A DNA stretch of 64,000 bases from Promerops cafer (taxonomy: Eukaryota > Chordata > Aves > Passeriformes > Nectariniidae): assembly GCA_013398275.1 (NCBI GenBank), contig VZSE01008982.1, forward strand, positions 125,163-189,162. Direction: 5' to 3'. A model generated the notes under the pieces. That model ran no database searches, was not told the origin of the DNA, and saw only the letters and a program-made list of their open reading frames with translations. Each line of letters begins with the position of its first letter. Positions within the stretch are counted from its first letter, which is position 1. The translations under genes and the position numbers were made by a program. Below are positions 10,926 to 24,300 of the stretch, in pieces.

Positions 10926-13900
10926 TGTTGTGTTTCACACAGTGTAAAAGCTCCTGAAACAATCCACAGTTCAAAGTCACTTTCTGAAGTAAAAGGAATA
11001 AACATGTATTTTCCATGCTATGATTTTGGCTTTCACTGTACCTGAATGTGAGTATGGCACAGAACTCAGGGTGAGATTTACTGGCCTGACTTCCATCTTA
11101 AGCTTCAGTTTCAAAACAGACCATGGACACGACTAAGATCAATCCCCTGGACTAAACTTAGTGGCTTGTAAAGACAGCTGGAGTATCTAACATGCAGGGC
11201 ATTGGGAAAGGCTCAAGGAAGACTATATCCTTCTGGTGCCACAGCTGAAGGCCAAAAAGTACTCCAGGATTCTTTACATCAGAATCACACCTTGGTTGCT
11301 CACTCCTCCCTGAGGCAACTCTGTTGCTTTGCATTTCTCTCTGTGCCACACACATCCACAACACAAAGCAGTCATGAAACTTTGGTCAGCTGGGTTTCTT
11401 CTTGCATCAGTGAACCAATAGTGGAATTAATAAAGCTGATTAACCACAGCACACAGACTGAGATTGTACAGCTAATTCTTAAGTCACAGCCTGGAAGTGT
11501 CTTATATTTTGATGATCTGGACAGATCCTCAAACCTCAAGGCTGAAATTGCTCCTTTTCTAATTAATCTTCACCAACAGGATAGACTTCAAATTCCATCA
11601 GTGATCTTAGGTGAATGGTGAGATTAGAACTGCACAGAGCAGAAAGAAAAAAAAAATGTTGTTCCTACTTGTTGAGACAAGTAAGCAGCCACCTTCCATA
11701 GAGAAATTGCCCATAAAACAACCTGCCCAATTTTGCTTTTGGCATATATGCATACATGATAATGGACTCTTCCTGCCCATTCCAATGAATCAAATCTAAA
11801 TGCTCTGTTTGGGTCTAGGGTCTATTAGCTATTTTTAAATCAGTTTAAACTTCTCAGTAAAAACACAGGGAATGCTCATTAACACATTTTACTCTTGCTG
11901 GTAACTAAGAGCTGTCTAAAGATCTAAATTGTACTGAAAAGGAATCATCACAGTGCATCCTGCATCCTCTTGTCTCCATACTTAGTCTTTATCTTTCTAA
12001 GGAAAAAAAGGGAAAAAAAAGATAATGGACAAACCAGACAGACCAGAATTTAGGAAGAAAACAAGTAATTAAACCAGTAGGAGATTTGTGGAATGGAAAT
12101 GAAGTGAAAAAAAAAATGAAATTGAAGCCAGAGCCATAACAATTTGAATTTGCCTGCTTCAAATCATAAGACCTATGACACACTCTATCATGCAAAATAG
12201 ATGGATTTTGAAAAAGCACAGGTTTTCTATGATGCCATTAATTTCACGGTTTGTTGTTATTTTAAACGTAGGATTAAATGTTCATAAAGAGGATAAATGA
12301 AGACTAAGAAGCACTGGTAAGAGGATAGCTTAAAAGTATCATCTTACTAATGAGAAAGCAGAATTATTTTATTCAGGATCAAGAGCAGTGGGGGAAGGGG
12401 GGAAGATTAAAAGTCTGTTCTGTTCATGCATTTGTTTCCCAAAGAAAATTATGTAAACATCATTATTTAAGTATTTAAAGCTTCTCAGGAAGAAAGATCT
12501 AAGCAGTATATTTTCAAAAGAAAATGATGCATCCTTCCAATATTTAACTCTCACCTTGATGTACATCTCACCAGGTTCAAATGATTACAAACATTGACAC
12601 AACTTGGAGCAAATGCATGTTAAAACTAATGAAGCAGAAGTACTCAAACAAAGATGCTCTTTTTATTGGCCAAAAATGTTCATACAGTGGCTCTGACCTT
12701 TTGAAATCTAGACTTTCCAACTGGCTCACACAATATTGCGTCTGAACCATTTCTGTCCTCTCATGACTCAGTGATGTCCTGAACACGTATCAGAGCTTCC
12801 TGAGCAGGATCAGGGATGACTCCCTTCACCCACAAGGAAATATGGACTTGAGTGTGAAATTCTAATGCTTGCAAATATGAGTTATGCTGGTGGCAATTCC
12901 TAGCATTTTCTTGCATCTTTTTAATCCCTTTAAAAAGCTTTCCTATTCTATCTTCCTCTATTAGACATATGCCACACTTCACCCAGTTCCAGAGAGGATT
13001 ATGAATATATAAATCAATCCAAAGAATGCTATCCTGAACAGGGAGCTCTGAATTTTTTATTTTACCCCTGTGCACTTTGTCACACTGGGATTCGCAGAAT
13101 GCATTTTGCTAAGAGGAAGCAATAAAATTTCTTCCAGTTGCAATTATTCGCAACTCATTCTTGGGAAAAATACCAACCTTGACCCAAGACTGACCCCAAA
13201 ACAGCCCAGGAAAGACAAAAAAAAAAGGCAAAAAATGAATGTTGGAGTTAAGACAAAGCTAGTATTATCCAACTGACACAATGCATAACACACAAAATCA
13301 AAATTCAAGAATTCAGACCAAGCTTTTTTGTCAGCTGTGACACATCTGTCATCTGTATTGAGACATTCAAAGGACCTGAATGAAACCCTTAAGCTGATTT
13401 AGTTTTACCTGTTTCAGTGCTCTTTAGAATAGAATTGGCATTTAAAAACAAATTCACATCTTTAGGCGGTGTATTTCATTGCAGCAATCCAGAGAAATAT
13501 TCATGAGAGGAGGTCTCAAGGGTTACAACCTACTTCAGTTTTTTCACTGTTTTATTCATGGGGCCCTGACAACAAAGGGTGGTCCACATATATATGTGAA
13601 CATGTATATAAACACAGAAAGAAATAAAAAAAAACATCAAGTACAAACAGCTCAGATCCCTTTTTCTTATTTGATGTCTTAAAAATGTGAATGTGAATAA
13701 ACACAGTGCAAAAAATGGCCCACAGACTTTTAGTTCTATAACTAAAATAAGTCAGTTTAAGATAAATTTCATTTGGTATTTTAGGTGGTTAGGTGTGGTT
13801 TAGAATTGGGAAGCAAAGGAAATAAAAAATGAAGTTTGAGAAATTATGATCTAGCCCGGAGTTTATATTAATATATTAAAAGAAAAGGAAATTGAACTTC

Positions 13901-15838
13901 GATTTGGGGATCATGGACTTGGCTTGCTCCAAGAGCTACTGTCACCATCCCTCAGGGAGCTGTGTCATTCTTTGATGTATCAGAACTATTATTTTCCTCT
14001 GGCCACTCTGCTTTAAGAAAGGGAAGCAGTAGCAAAGCAATATTTGTCTAACACATTCCTCAACAATTAAAAGCTTTGAAATTCTCAAAACAATTTGTCT
14101 TTGCTGCCTGTGGATTTGCTTTGAACTGGTCTGTAATGTCTCATTATAGACAAAAGATCAATTAGCTTTTAAAATTTATTTCTGTTTGGCTCCTTTCCAA
14201 AAGAAGGGAGATCTGTTCTTGGTGACTGTGGAGGGAAGTAGAAGTCACATGTCCACATATTCATTCCCAAAATGCTTAATATTAAAAGACTTTAATAAAT
14301 AATTATGATTAAACACAAAGGACACCTTCTCAGTAGAGGGCTTTAGCGTGAATATGAAGCCCAGCTTCCAAAAAAGTCTATTTGACTACTCTTTAGTAGA
14401 GATTTTGATGTTAATTTTATCTCTAAAAGGAACAAACTTTATTCTCTCTACTTGAAATTGGATACTTCAAAGATTACATGATAGAATAAGGAAATAGTTG
14501 GCAAAGACGAAAGAACAAGAAAAGCTGGCTCTCAAATGAATATGGAATATTGGCCTTTAGCTAAAAAGTATCATATTGGGGTTCTCATGCAGTTATTCAT
14601 CCATACTCATCTATAACTGATAACACATTTAAATCAAGATGATTTAAATCATTATGAAGATGATTTGGAGCAGAGAGATCTATTCATTTAGATCCACTTT
14701 TTGCTTAACTGGCAAACACATTGTCCTCTGAAAAGAAATCATTAGACTCATGTTGAACTAAACTGCATTGCTTTTTCACTTGAACTTTTTAAATAAAACT
14801 GAAAACTAAAACCTTACTACACTGCATCATACAATTTACTGTTCAAATTGATAACTTCTATAGAAATCATTGATTTTTTATGAATCTTGTAAATGTTCCA
14901 ATATTCAAAAGTTTGAAAACCTAGAAAAATCACTCAGTAATTTTGCCCCTTTTTCCATCAGAATAAGTATGTTGTTCTTTAAAATCCACTGTATAACCAA
15001 AAAAGGATTAGGAATGCAGCCTGGCAAGACACTGCTTGTCCTCATTCCTTTCTTTTAAATTACTTTTGTGTGAAAGACAGAAACGACAACACAGCACAAA
15101 GAACTTCTCATTTATTTACTAAATAGATGCAACAATGTAACTTCAAAAGCATATTTGAAAAGGCTAAAATATTAGTTGACAAGAGGCTTTGGATAAAGAT
15201 TCTGATCTCATTTTTGCGAGAATAAAAGTAAATTCAGCACCTTTGGTATACAGCAAATTATATCACAAAGTGGTCCCCAATTCTGCAGCAGCCATCTGTT
15301 GTTGAGAGACAAAACAGCCACAGGGATTTCTCAGTAGCCTCTTTAGGGTCCATTTTCAACAAAAACAGTTCCAACAGAAGCTGGTTTTCAACACTTGGAA
15401 AAAACAAGTGACAAATCTTCATTCTGAGGTGAAAAGCATAGGATAAAATATTCATAAAGAAAAGTGTATGTTTATGTACAGTTGCATAAGACTAATTTAT
15501 TAGGGCTATATAAGTGCATATATATGCTTTAATGAATGCTATAACTGCTCAGAATTTATTAACAGAGGACTGAAATCAAAATAGACAATGAGTTTCACAA
15601 TATCATGTCAAACTTGGCTTCCACCGAGAAAAGTCCATGAAATTTCAAACAAGTGGAACTGAACAAGATCCAGGAGAGATAAATTGTAAAAGTGCATGGA
15701 TTCACTCCCTTCTGGAGTAGCTTGTACCTTTTTCATGACTTCTATGACATTTAGAATTGTTCATCTGCCCAGAACTTCCTTTCAAATCTTCCTGTGATTA
15801 CAGATCTCCATTTTCCCACTTATCCTTCACCCTTTTAA
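10926..15838. other. 4.9 kb of unique sequence without recognised genes
   Basis: AT-rich with short A runs. It contains a 139-codon plus-strand ORF (11202-11621) and a 104-codon minus-strand ORF (12761-13075). Neither shows a domain, a signal peptide or a convincing splice context. The block at 14625-14665 is rich in the palindrome GATTTAAATC. No repeat family was recognised. Confidence 0.4.
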
Positions 15839-15952
15839 CAAAAAAAAAAAAAAAAAAAAAAACCACACAAAAAAAAAAATTTTTTAAAAACCACAAACAA
15901 AACAGAACAACAACAACAACAACAAAAAAAAACAAACAAAAAAACAAACCCT
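15839..15952. repeat. poly(A) and A/C-rich tract with (AAC)n
   Basis: A run of about 23 A, then CCACAC, another A run followed by T6, then AAC trinucleotides (15907-15923) and AAAC blocks. The lysine- and phenylalanine-rich ORFs over it (15757-15996 plus, 15798-15986 minus) are by-products. Confidence 0.9.
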
Positions 15953-16085
15953 TAAGAAAGGTTAGAGGAACACTAGTCCCAGTCATAACATTTTAGACAG
16001 GGATAAAAAAACAAGCCAAACCTTCAAAATACCTCTTGCATGAACAAGAAGAGACAACAGGTTTCCACCACTGCAAGAGTATTTA

Positions 16086-16245
16086 ACCTGTTCCACGTGC
16101 TGAACACAGCCTGGTCCCAGCTGGAGCATGCTCTCCCTGGAGGACTGCAGCCCAGGGAAAGGCCCACCCTGGGGCAGAGGGACAGGGAGGAGGGAGGAGC
16201 AGCCCAGAGCAACTGGAAGGGACTGACCACAGCTCCATCCTGACT
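16086..16245 (+). mobile_element. fragment of avian ERV LTR
   Basis: GC-rich island in AT-rich surroundings. GCCTGGTCCCAGCTGGAGCA, GGAGGACTGCAGCCCAGGGA and CAGAGCAACTGGAAGGGACT, followed by GACCACAGCTCC, match in order the internal GC-rich segment of avian ERV LTRs in their sense direction. It is opposite in orientation to the LTR at 56.4-57.2 kb, which contains the complementary kind of units. Neither LTR end is recognisable. The family call is from memory. Confidence 0.5.
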
Positions 16246-19200
16246 TTTCCAGGTTTTTCTGGGTTCTTTCTAGTTCATATCCATTTAAGTGAGGGAAAAG
16301 GAGTCCTTTGTGCAGTAACAGAGAGGGGCTGAGTCACAGGTGCTCTGCAGTGCTGCTGTTTAGCAGCTGGCACAGATGCATGCCTTGCTGAAGGGGGAAG
16401 AGCTTCACTTTCATGGATGCAATTAGTCATATTTCATAACCCGAATTATGCTTGGAATTAGGATCATATAGTGAAATATTCAGATTACACAAAAGATATG
16501 AGACATGATTCTCTGCTAAGTTACTCTGCTTTAGGTCTGGTAAGTGTCTTCTAATTATCTCTTGTCTCCATGAAAGGAAAATGAGGTCCATACTTATGCA
16601 TCTAGCAAGATTAGTTTACATTTTCTTAGATTAGGCAAAATTGTCTAATGCATATGTAAGAGCTACGAGTAGAGGGCCACAGTAATACTAACATATTACT
16701 GCTAATAAATCCTCTTCTATACTTAAACAAATTAAGCTCTCATCAGCTGGTACATAATAGTTTCATTGTCATTGACTTAAAAATAAAATGACCTGATAGC
16801 AAGGAGACACTTTTGCTATTGCCATTATCTGGTTCTGAAAAATGTGAATTACTTGCAGGCAGCAGAGGGTTCCACTTGCAATTAAATTAGCACTAGTGGA
16901 CATTTCACCCATATCCAGAGAGATCGCTGGAGAGGGGAAAAAGACAGATTCTAATTTATCAAAAGCTACTAGTTCTTTGTGAAAGAGACAGGTTTAAGCT
17001 ATTCTTGTCCATTTTCTGAAACCCACAGGAGCTTGGAAATTATCTGATAATCTAACTGAATGATTTATAACTCCCTTTTGGCCCCATGCAAGGATTTGCC
17101 CCCAATAATTAATCTTCCTGGATATAATTGGAGTTAAAATTAAAACTACATTTTCCCTCAATTCATTGGGATGCACTTGGCATGGACTTTTGTAACAGCC
17201 TCAGGTAACATAACCATTAACAATGGCAAATGATACCAAGTTTGGCTGACCAAAAATGAAAACGAGGGAGGGAAAATTAACACAAATAACAACCTTTTAT
17301 CAAGACATCAATACCTTCCAGCTGCTCATTTCTGTGGTACCAAACTGCTGCAGTAGCAATTACCTGATATTGGTAAATGAAGCAATTCTTAAGCCCCAGA
17401 GGTATAAAACACAATGTAATTCAAGAAAAGTCACTAGAAAAATTTCTGGTCCCCATTCAAACCTAAGGAAGAATCAATAAAACTTAAAATGGATTAGCAG
17501 AGAGACCCAGGCCTGTTCACAGGCCTCAGGGGACCCTTTTGGGTGCAGAAGAAAACAGCTTTTTTTGGCCAATGGCCTGACTTCCCATTTGCAGAGGAGA
17601 GGCACAAAGTATGTGTCTTTTCATGAAAGCCCTTGTGTATTTTGCAAACAAGATTTCACAAACCACCACAGCAAGGTTAACACTTGAAGCAGCTCCTTCA
17701 AAAGGGAGACTGCTTTTCTTCCCGTGGCCACGTCTTGTGAGAAAACCCATCCCAATGTTTCATTGATAAATTTTGTTGCTTAGCTTGTTGAGTATAATTT
17801 TCCCCATTTTCTCCCTCAGTGGTGGTTTCAATACCACAGACAGAATCTGTTTGCCAAATTATGGGCATTCAGTGCAATTTTAGATGCTATGAAACACATT
17901 CCTGACACCTTGCTTCAGTTCCAGAAGAACACAGGTAGACTAGAGGACTGTTATCAAAGCTAGTGGTCTCAGGCAGGTATTTTGTATACCCTGGCATAAA
18001 TCAACCTGGGATTAAGGTCACTAATGTTCACATTTCAGCCATGTCAGTCAGAATACTTATGACAGATTATCCAGCAAAGGAAAATATTAGGTTTACTTTT
18101 TGGAAGAATGTGACTTCCAAAATAGACAAAAGTGTTAGCATGTACTCTGAAAACTTACTTGCCTCATTTTTCTCACTAGTGAAATGGAATTAAACTCCCC
18201 CATATTCTGCAGGATAAATTCCTTAATATCAGTGAGCTCCTGGGATATGTGAGAACAAGAAAAAAGGTTATACTGGTATAGGTTAAGCTTTCTTCTCTTA
18301 GACTGGTCCATATGGACATGGCTGGTGCATAATGGTTTGGTATATGGAGTTTGGGCTATTCCATTCAGTGTCAGATGGGGTAAGTGAAGATGCTGTTACA
18401 TTTGTGCAGCACAATACAACAAGGGGCAGAATTAGCAGCTGCAGCTCTGGAAGCTGTAGATCCATTCCCTCTGTGAGCATCCAGTGTGATCAGAAATGGT
18501 TTTGTAGAAAGCACAGGAGTGTCTGCCCAGCGCTGTGCTGGGTATTGCAGACTAATGCTGAAAGCCCCATCTCCCATCACTCAAAGGCAGAGCAGAGCAT
18601 TCCTTGCAGCACTAGCATCATTACCAGCCTGTAGGTAACACACTCTTTTATTGGGGATTTTAATTCCACTTATGCTGTTTCCATTGTTTGGCTTTGCAGT
18701 TTTGTTCATCTTCCCCCTGGCCCCAAACTCCCCACCATGCTACCCCTTGCCCTGCACATTTAGAAACCTCCTGAGGTTTCAGGTGTGCCATAATCTCTTT
18801 TTTCTTAGGTTATGTGCTTCAGTACACAACACCATCCAGGAGGAATAGACTGCTAAATGAAGCCTCTGTTGACATTACATCTTCTGTTTCATGCCGTGAC
18901 AACACAAACTCCCACTGTGTAGTCTGAGCTACATTCAAGCCCTGAAGATTAGAAATTCCAGGTGTAAGAGTATCATGGATGAAGGACTTCAGCTTGACAA
19001 TATAATTCCACATCAATTTTTGTCAATCTTCATGCAGCTCAATTATCACCAGCAAGCACTTTATTTTTGAGAAGCATGAGAGGATTTACAGGCCCATAAC
19101 AACAGGAGCAGGATTCAATTTGGAAAATAAATAAGGGCACTATTAACAAAAATCCTCTTTGAGATTGGGACTCAGCTTTATGAACACAAAAGGCTAATCC

Positions 19201-19534
19201 TTAAAATACAGCCTTATGAATACTTTCTTACTTAACCTTGCTGTGGACAACAGTTCTCTCTCACAGAAGCTCTCACAAGTAAGAACAGCTCTCCAATGTT
19301 CTCCAAAATAAGAGACACTAAAAATTAAATGGCAGAAAAATTGCTCTTTTACCCGAAGAAATATGTTGCACAAAGCTGAAGTGTGGCAGCAGTGGGAGCT
19401 CTTGCTGGTTTGCTGCATATTATAATATGTACACTACCAACAAATAGGGGCACTGTCAGTACTGATGCCCTAAGTTTTAGCTTTCATATTTTTCAGATTC
19501 TTTACTGCCTTGGTGTGTAACTCTGAACTCCATG
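16246..19534. other. 3.3 kb of unique sequence
   Basis: No gene or repeat family recognised. The 100-codon ORF at 18332-18634 and its minus-strand partners show no features of known proteins. Confidence 0.4.
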
Positions 19535-19580
19535 TAAAGTATTAGTATTAGTAAAGTAAATTAGTAAAGTAAAGTATTAG
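19535..19580. repeat. GTATTA/AGTAA short tandem repeat
   Basis: Interleaved copies of TAAAGTA, GTATTA and TTAGTAAAG. It lies about 20 bases before the 5' end of the LTR below. Confidence 0.85.
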
Positions 19581-19599
19581 TTCTCTTCACAGCTTATTT

Positions 19600-19929
19600 T
19601 GACAAAACAATCCTTTTCCAGCCTGAGAACCAAGGACATCCTTGCAACTTGGGGCCCAAAAAGCATAAACAACAGCAAATTGAGGAGAGCAATCTGTGAG
19701 GATGCAATTTCCTAACCTGAAGCTGTAATTGGACAATTAACCCCAATATGGAAATGGACCAAAACTTATAAAAGTGTGAAAACTTTTGACTCAGAGCCCA
19801 TCTCAGGTGGAGCCATGGCCAGGCTCTTGTACTGCCCAAGGTGTCTCCTTTGAAGGCCTTTTAATAAATACCTACTTTATTCCTTTAACTCTGTCTAGCC
19901 TTTGTTCCAGGTAACGTCTTTAGGCATCA
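19600..19929 (+). mobile_element. compact solo LTR with promoter and poly(A) signals
   Basis: A segment from TGACAAAACA to TAGGCATCA with LTR architecture. A U3-like part ends in TATAAA at 19767-19772. A short R-like part follows, with an AATAAA signal at 19863-19868, and then about 60 bases of U5-like sequence (TAACTCTGTCTAGCCTTTGT). The 96-base distance between TATA and AATAAA is normal for a small avian retroviral LTR, and the sequence resembles a songbird ERV LTR family as I remember it. No internal viral sequence adjoins it. A target-site duplication was not found, so the ends could shift by a few bases. The 81-codon minus-strand ORF inside it is antisense noise. Confidence 0.7.
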
Positions 19930-21282
19930 GGAAAAATAAAAAAGTCATAAACATGAAATGATATCTCCTGCATCACAGGCCTAGACTGCCCAGACTCCCT
20001 TCCTTTGATTGAAGTGCTGTATGTCTGTAATAAGGAGGAGGTAAAAAGAGGTAAAAACATTACATAGAGGTAAAAACATTACAAGCCAAGAAGGTAAAAT
20101 AGACCAATATTCCTACTTCCTTTTAAGAGTGGCAAATAAGAAGAAGGCAAGTTTTAACAGTCAAGCCTGCAAAACAAATTTGTGCAAACTGTGTCCAGAG
20201 CAGTATATAAGCTATTTGTCAAAGGTCACACATGAAACTTGAGGCAGACTTAGCAGTGAAGCTCATTTCTGTTGAAGATATTATTTGGTCTCTTAAAGTG
20301 CATTGGAGTGTTTTGATTCCCTTTGTTGTACATTCTGCCAGTTGTCACCCAGGGAGAGGGATGGAGTGGGTTGGCTTTACTGAAAGTCTGCTTTCTGCAG
20401 AGGGCAGTTCTACAAATGTCCATTGGAGGTCAGAAGACAACCCTTGATCCTCCAGCACACCTGGAGAACGGTGATCCTTGTCAAATCCTGAATAGATTTC
20501 AAATTGGAAAAGCTCCTGAGGCAAATAAGATGCACCTTTGCTGAGAAGAGGAAATGAACTGAGGAAGATTCTACCTCAGTGTGTTGCCAGTTGGGTGTTT
20601 TCCCCTTTTACTGCTCTAACAACAAAGGATTGTAGTGAAGCTTTACCAAATAATGAAGACATATGACATAAGGGAATGAAAACTGCTCAAATTGTCAAAA
20701 CATTTTGTTTTGCTGCTCAGTGTAAATCTTTTCTTTGCAGATGCAGATGTTATTCTTTATGTTGTAGATAAATTCAGAAATGTGGTTTACACTGATTTAG
20801 CATTGTACTTAATTGGTTTTAAATCTAATGCACTGCAATAAGCCTTAAGTGCTACTTTGCTGTGAAATTTAAAAGTGAGCAGTACTGTAATTCTGCTTTG
20901 GTAGGATTTCTCTGTAAGCAAATATGCTTCAATTCAACAGCCTCTCACTGGGAATAAAACAACAAAAAATCCACTTAAAATGTAGCTTTCTTAATTGACC
21001 TAAGTTTTTAAAACTCACATTTGAGGACTGTGTTATTAGTGGGGTTAGGTCTGAGAGACAGATACAATGGTAAATCTCAAATCATGGCACAGCACTGAGC
21101 TCCTTATAATGCAAAAAAGCCTCAGACTATCAGCGAGTGACAGCTGGTGAGCCAGAGCAGGGCACTTCTGGAAGCACAAAATGCTGCTGGAGTTTTGCAA
21201 ACCTGAATAGCATGCCTGTAACTCCTGCTGCCTACACCTGGGCTGTAAGGATGGGGCCACTCCTCTCCTTAATAATAGATAG
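19930..21282. other. unique sequence
   Basis: Contains a short local duplication of AGAGGTAAAAACATTACA at about 20047-20082. No gene was recognised; ORFs at 20232-20544 lack features. Confidence 0.4.
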
Positions 21283-21356
21283 TCTTTAATGGGACTAGAT
21301 GGAACCAGATGACCTTTAAGGTCCTTTCCAACCCAAGCCATTTTTTGATTCTGATT
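21283..21356 (+). mobile_element. CR1 LINE extreme 3' end
   Basis: The last about 75 bases of a CR1: GGAACCAGATGACCTTTAAG and GTCCTTTCCAACCCAAGCC, followed by a decayed ATTCTGATT tail. Everything upstream is absent, the normal outcome of very short 5'-truncated insertion. Confidence 0.85.
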
Positions 21357-24300
21357 GAGAGCCGAGATACTTTCTCAGGTTGGATTTATGTGCTATCACT
21401 TCTTCTGAATCCAACCCCCAGAATTTTTTCCATGCACTTGACATGTCAAAGGATATTTATTTTAACTGCTATTTTTCAGAGAATAACTGTCCTGAAGATA
21501 TGGCATATATCTACCAAACATCCTAATACAGCAGCCCAAATATTAGTCTTCATCTCTATTCCTGAAATTCTCTTCTCCTTTCATTTCCAGCCCAGATTTT
21601 GAGTGCTGATTAGTTGTCTTTTTAAATTAACCTGTCTGCATAATCTGCCTCCTAAATGAAAATTACATTTTCTCCTTTTAAAGAAACATATTGGCTCCTT
21701 TATTTTCAAATCACTTCTTTTAAATATCACTCTTCAAAAATCTTCAGCCAAATTCAAGTAAAATCCATTTTAAAACAAACCTATATTTTTGTCTCTGTAA
21801 GTGATATATACAACATATTTGTTCATAATGCTCTTAACTTTTGAGTGGTAACAATCAAGGGCTTCATTTTTCTTGTTCTCAGACTCAGGAGTCTGATCTT
21901 TATAATAATCTATATGTATGACTCTTTATTCCATCACGCCATTTTTCCTTGTAAATTATAGAACTTTCGAAAATAAAGCTAGGACATGAGGGCAAAATAC
22001 AACCTCATTTATTCATAGTGTTAAAGAAAATACAAGGCAAGTGACATTCTCTCTTTGAAGACAGCTGCAAGAATTTTAGTAAGGATTTAAGATAAGAACA
22101 ACGCAGACTAGAAATGGAACTTGGCTGCTGTTGATGGCACTGGAGCTTTGGCCAACACCAGACCTGCCTAGAACCTAGAGATGACTGTGGACAGAAGCAC
22201 CTACAACAGTAAAGATGGTGATTTCTATCAAAAACATACTGCATGCCTTGAAGTCAAACCAGCTGAAGAGAGTTTTATCTCACTGCAGAAGCCTGGAATG
22301 TGAGGGGGGCAACGTGGATTTCCCAAACAATGACAGCTGGATGGCTGTGGAGCCAACCAAGGTTTGCTGATAAGAACATGCTGTTAGAAAGGACAGGTTT
22401 TGGGCTGGAGAAGGGGCCTATATGGAATAAGCATGTTTCCAAAACTCAGATAACATTTTTACAACAGTCACTTATGGGCAGAAGCTGCTTTTTAATTCAC
22501 GGTGAATCAGGGAACTCCTAGAGTGAATTGACTTATAAAGACAGAGGACACCTTTCTTCTTTTCTCTTTCTTGAGACTATCAGGCAACAGCATAACCTCT
22601 TATATTTAAATTCTAATTTTAATTTTCATGTTTTGTTATTTGGTGTTTTAGGCTTTTGTGGGTTTCTTTGGGGAGTTTTTTTTTAGATAAATGTCATGAT
22701 ACATCTCAGGAAATACACAACTTGAAAACAGCTTTTTGTTATAGTGACACGAAGTGGAACAATTACCAATTAAAAAAATTCCTTGGACATGTTAGTATCC
22801 CTATTTACATGCAATCCTTAGAGGAAGTGAAGAAAATCCTGTGACTTGCACAAGAAGCTTATCTGTTAGTTTTCCGTGAATTTCCTGGCATCTTACAATG
22901 CTTCAGGGAAATAAAAAGCAAAAAACTGTCAACTACAGCCTCCCAGCAGCACACTATTTGCTTTAAGTAGTGCCAGCTCTGCAATATGAAACAGCTTTTT
23001 TCAGCTTATTTTTTGTCAGCAGCAAACAAAAATACCTGGATAGTCCCAGACAAGCTGTGCACTTCCCAGTCTTTTCCCATCACCCTCAAATCTGATCTCA
23101 CTTGCCAGTGTGCTCATCTCCATGTTCTCCAGCCTGCATTACTGTATTAACTCTGCCTCCCTCATTTCCAGCATCATTTCTAGCTGTAGCTATCAAAATA
23201 CATTCAGTAGCAGCAAAGTTCATCACAGTCAGTTACTAGGAACAGGGATTATTCAAGGATAAGAGGGGAAAACATAGATTATGCAATTCAGTTCATGACT
23301 GTGAGTTAGTGAGCAAAACCTAATTAAGAGTGCTATTGACCACTGTTAGCATGCATTTTGAATAGATTATTATTGTGTTACAAAAATTTATATGCTGATT
23401 AATGGCAAATATTAATAACTAACTCAACAATTACTGAAAATTAATTTTTTGTGAACATCATAGACCTTTTCTAATTCTGCATTTTCATTGATATCCTAAA
23501 ATAGGGGTATAAAAAATTTAAGCTGGGATTTCTAATATTGCTTTTCAAAGTAATCCTAAGGGAATATTGACATTAGCAGTTCATTGATACAAAATCAAGC
23601 AATGTAAGTAAAGGCACCAACCAGGGTATTACCAATTTCTGCCAAGGGCTTTTTCCATGATGACATCCATGTCTATGCACACATCTTTGTGTCTTCTCTC
23701 TCTGCAAACTTTCCTGTGCTATCTTCAAATCAGACAGAAAATATCTAAAAAAAGAGAAAACGTAGCCTTGATCTACCCTCAGGACACAATCTCAGAAAAA
23801 TCCTGTTTCTCTAGTAACAGCAGCCCTATTTTCTTAATTCCCAGAGGAAATACTGATTAGTAGAACCTCCAGGGCAGCATGTTTCAGAGATGGTAACTTA
23901 CTAAAAGTAGTTAGAATACTTTACATCTCTGTTCTATAGAGCATCAGTTCCAGCTTTTCTCAGCTTCAATAGATGTTGCTGCATTGGCAAATTCAGCAAA
24001 ACAGTAGAAACACCATATTTTATTTTTAATCAAATTTGATTTTTAAGGCAACATTATTAAACTGTGTTGGGAAGTGGAATTTTGCATATGATATGACAAA
24101 GCCTTTCAGTCTAATCATGACATGAAGGTATATGTAGTCTGCTGGCTCAGGTGATTACAAAAAGACAATATTCCTCAGTGTTTGGTATCATGGAGGAGAT
24201 TCACATCATGGTGTTTGAGTGTAATTGCTTGTCCCTTTTATTCTCTGTCGTGCCTGTGCAACAAAACGTGTGACATATGAGACTGATCAGCCACAATACT

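Noticed and set aside
15757..15996. lysine- and phenylalanine-rich ORFs
   Set aside because: They translate poly(A) and AAC repeats.
18332..18634. 100-codon cysteine/serine-rich ORF
   Set aside because: No spacing of cysteines typical of a known domain and no splice context; overlapping frames on the other strand are equally long.
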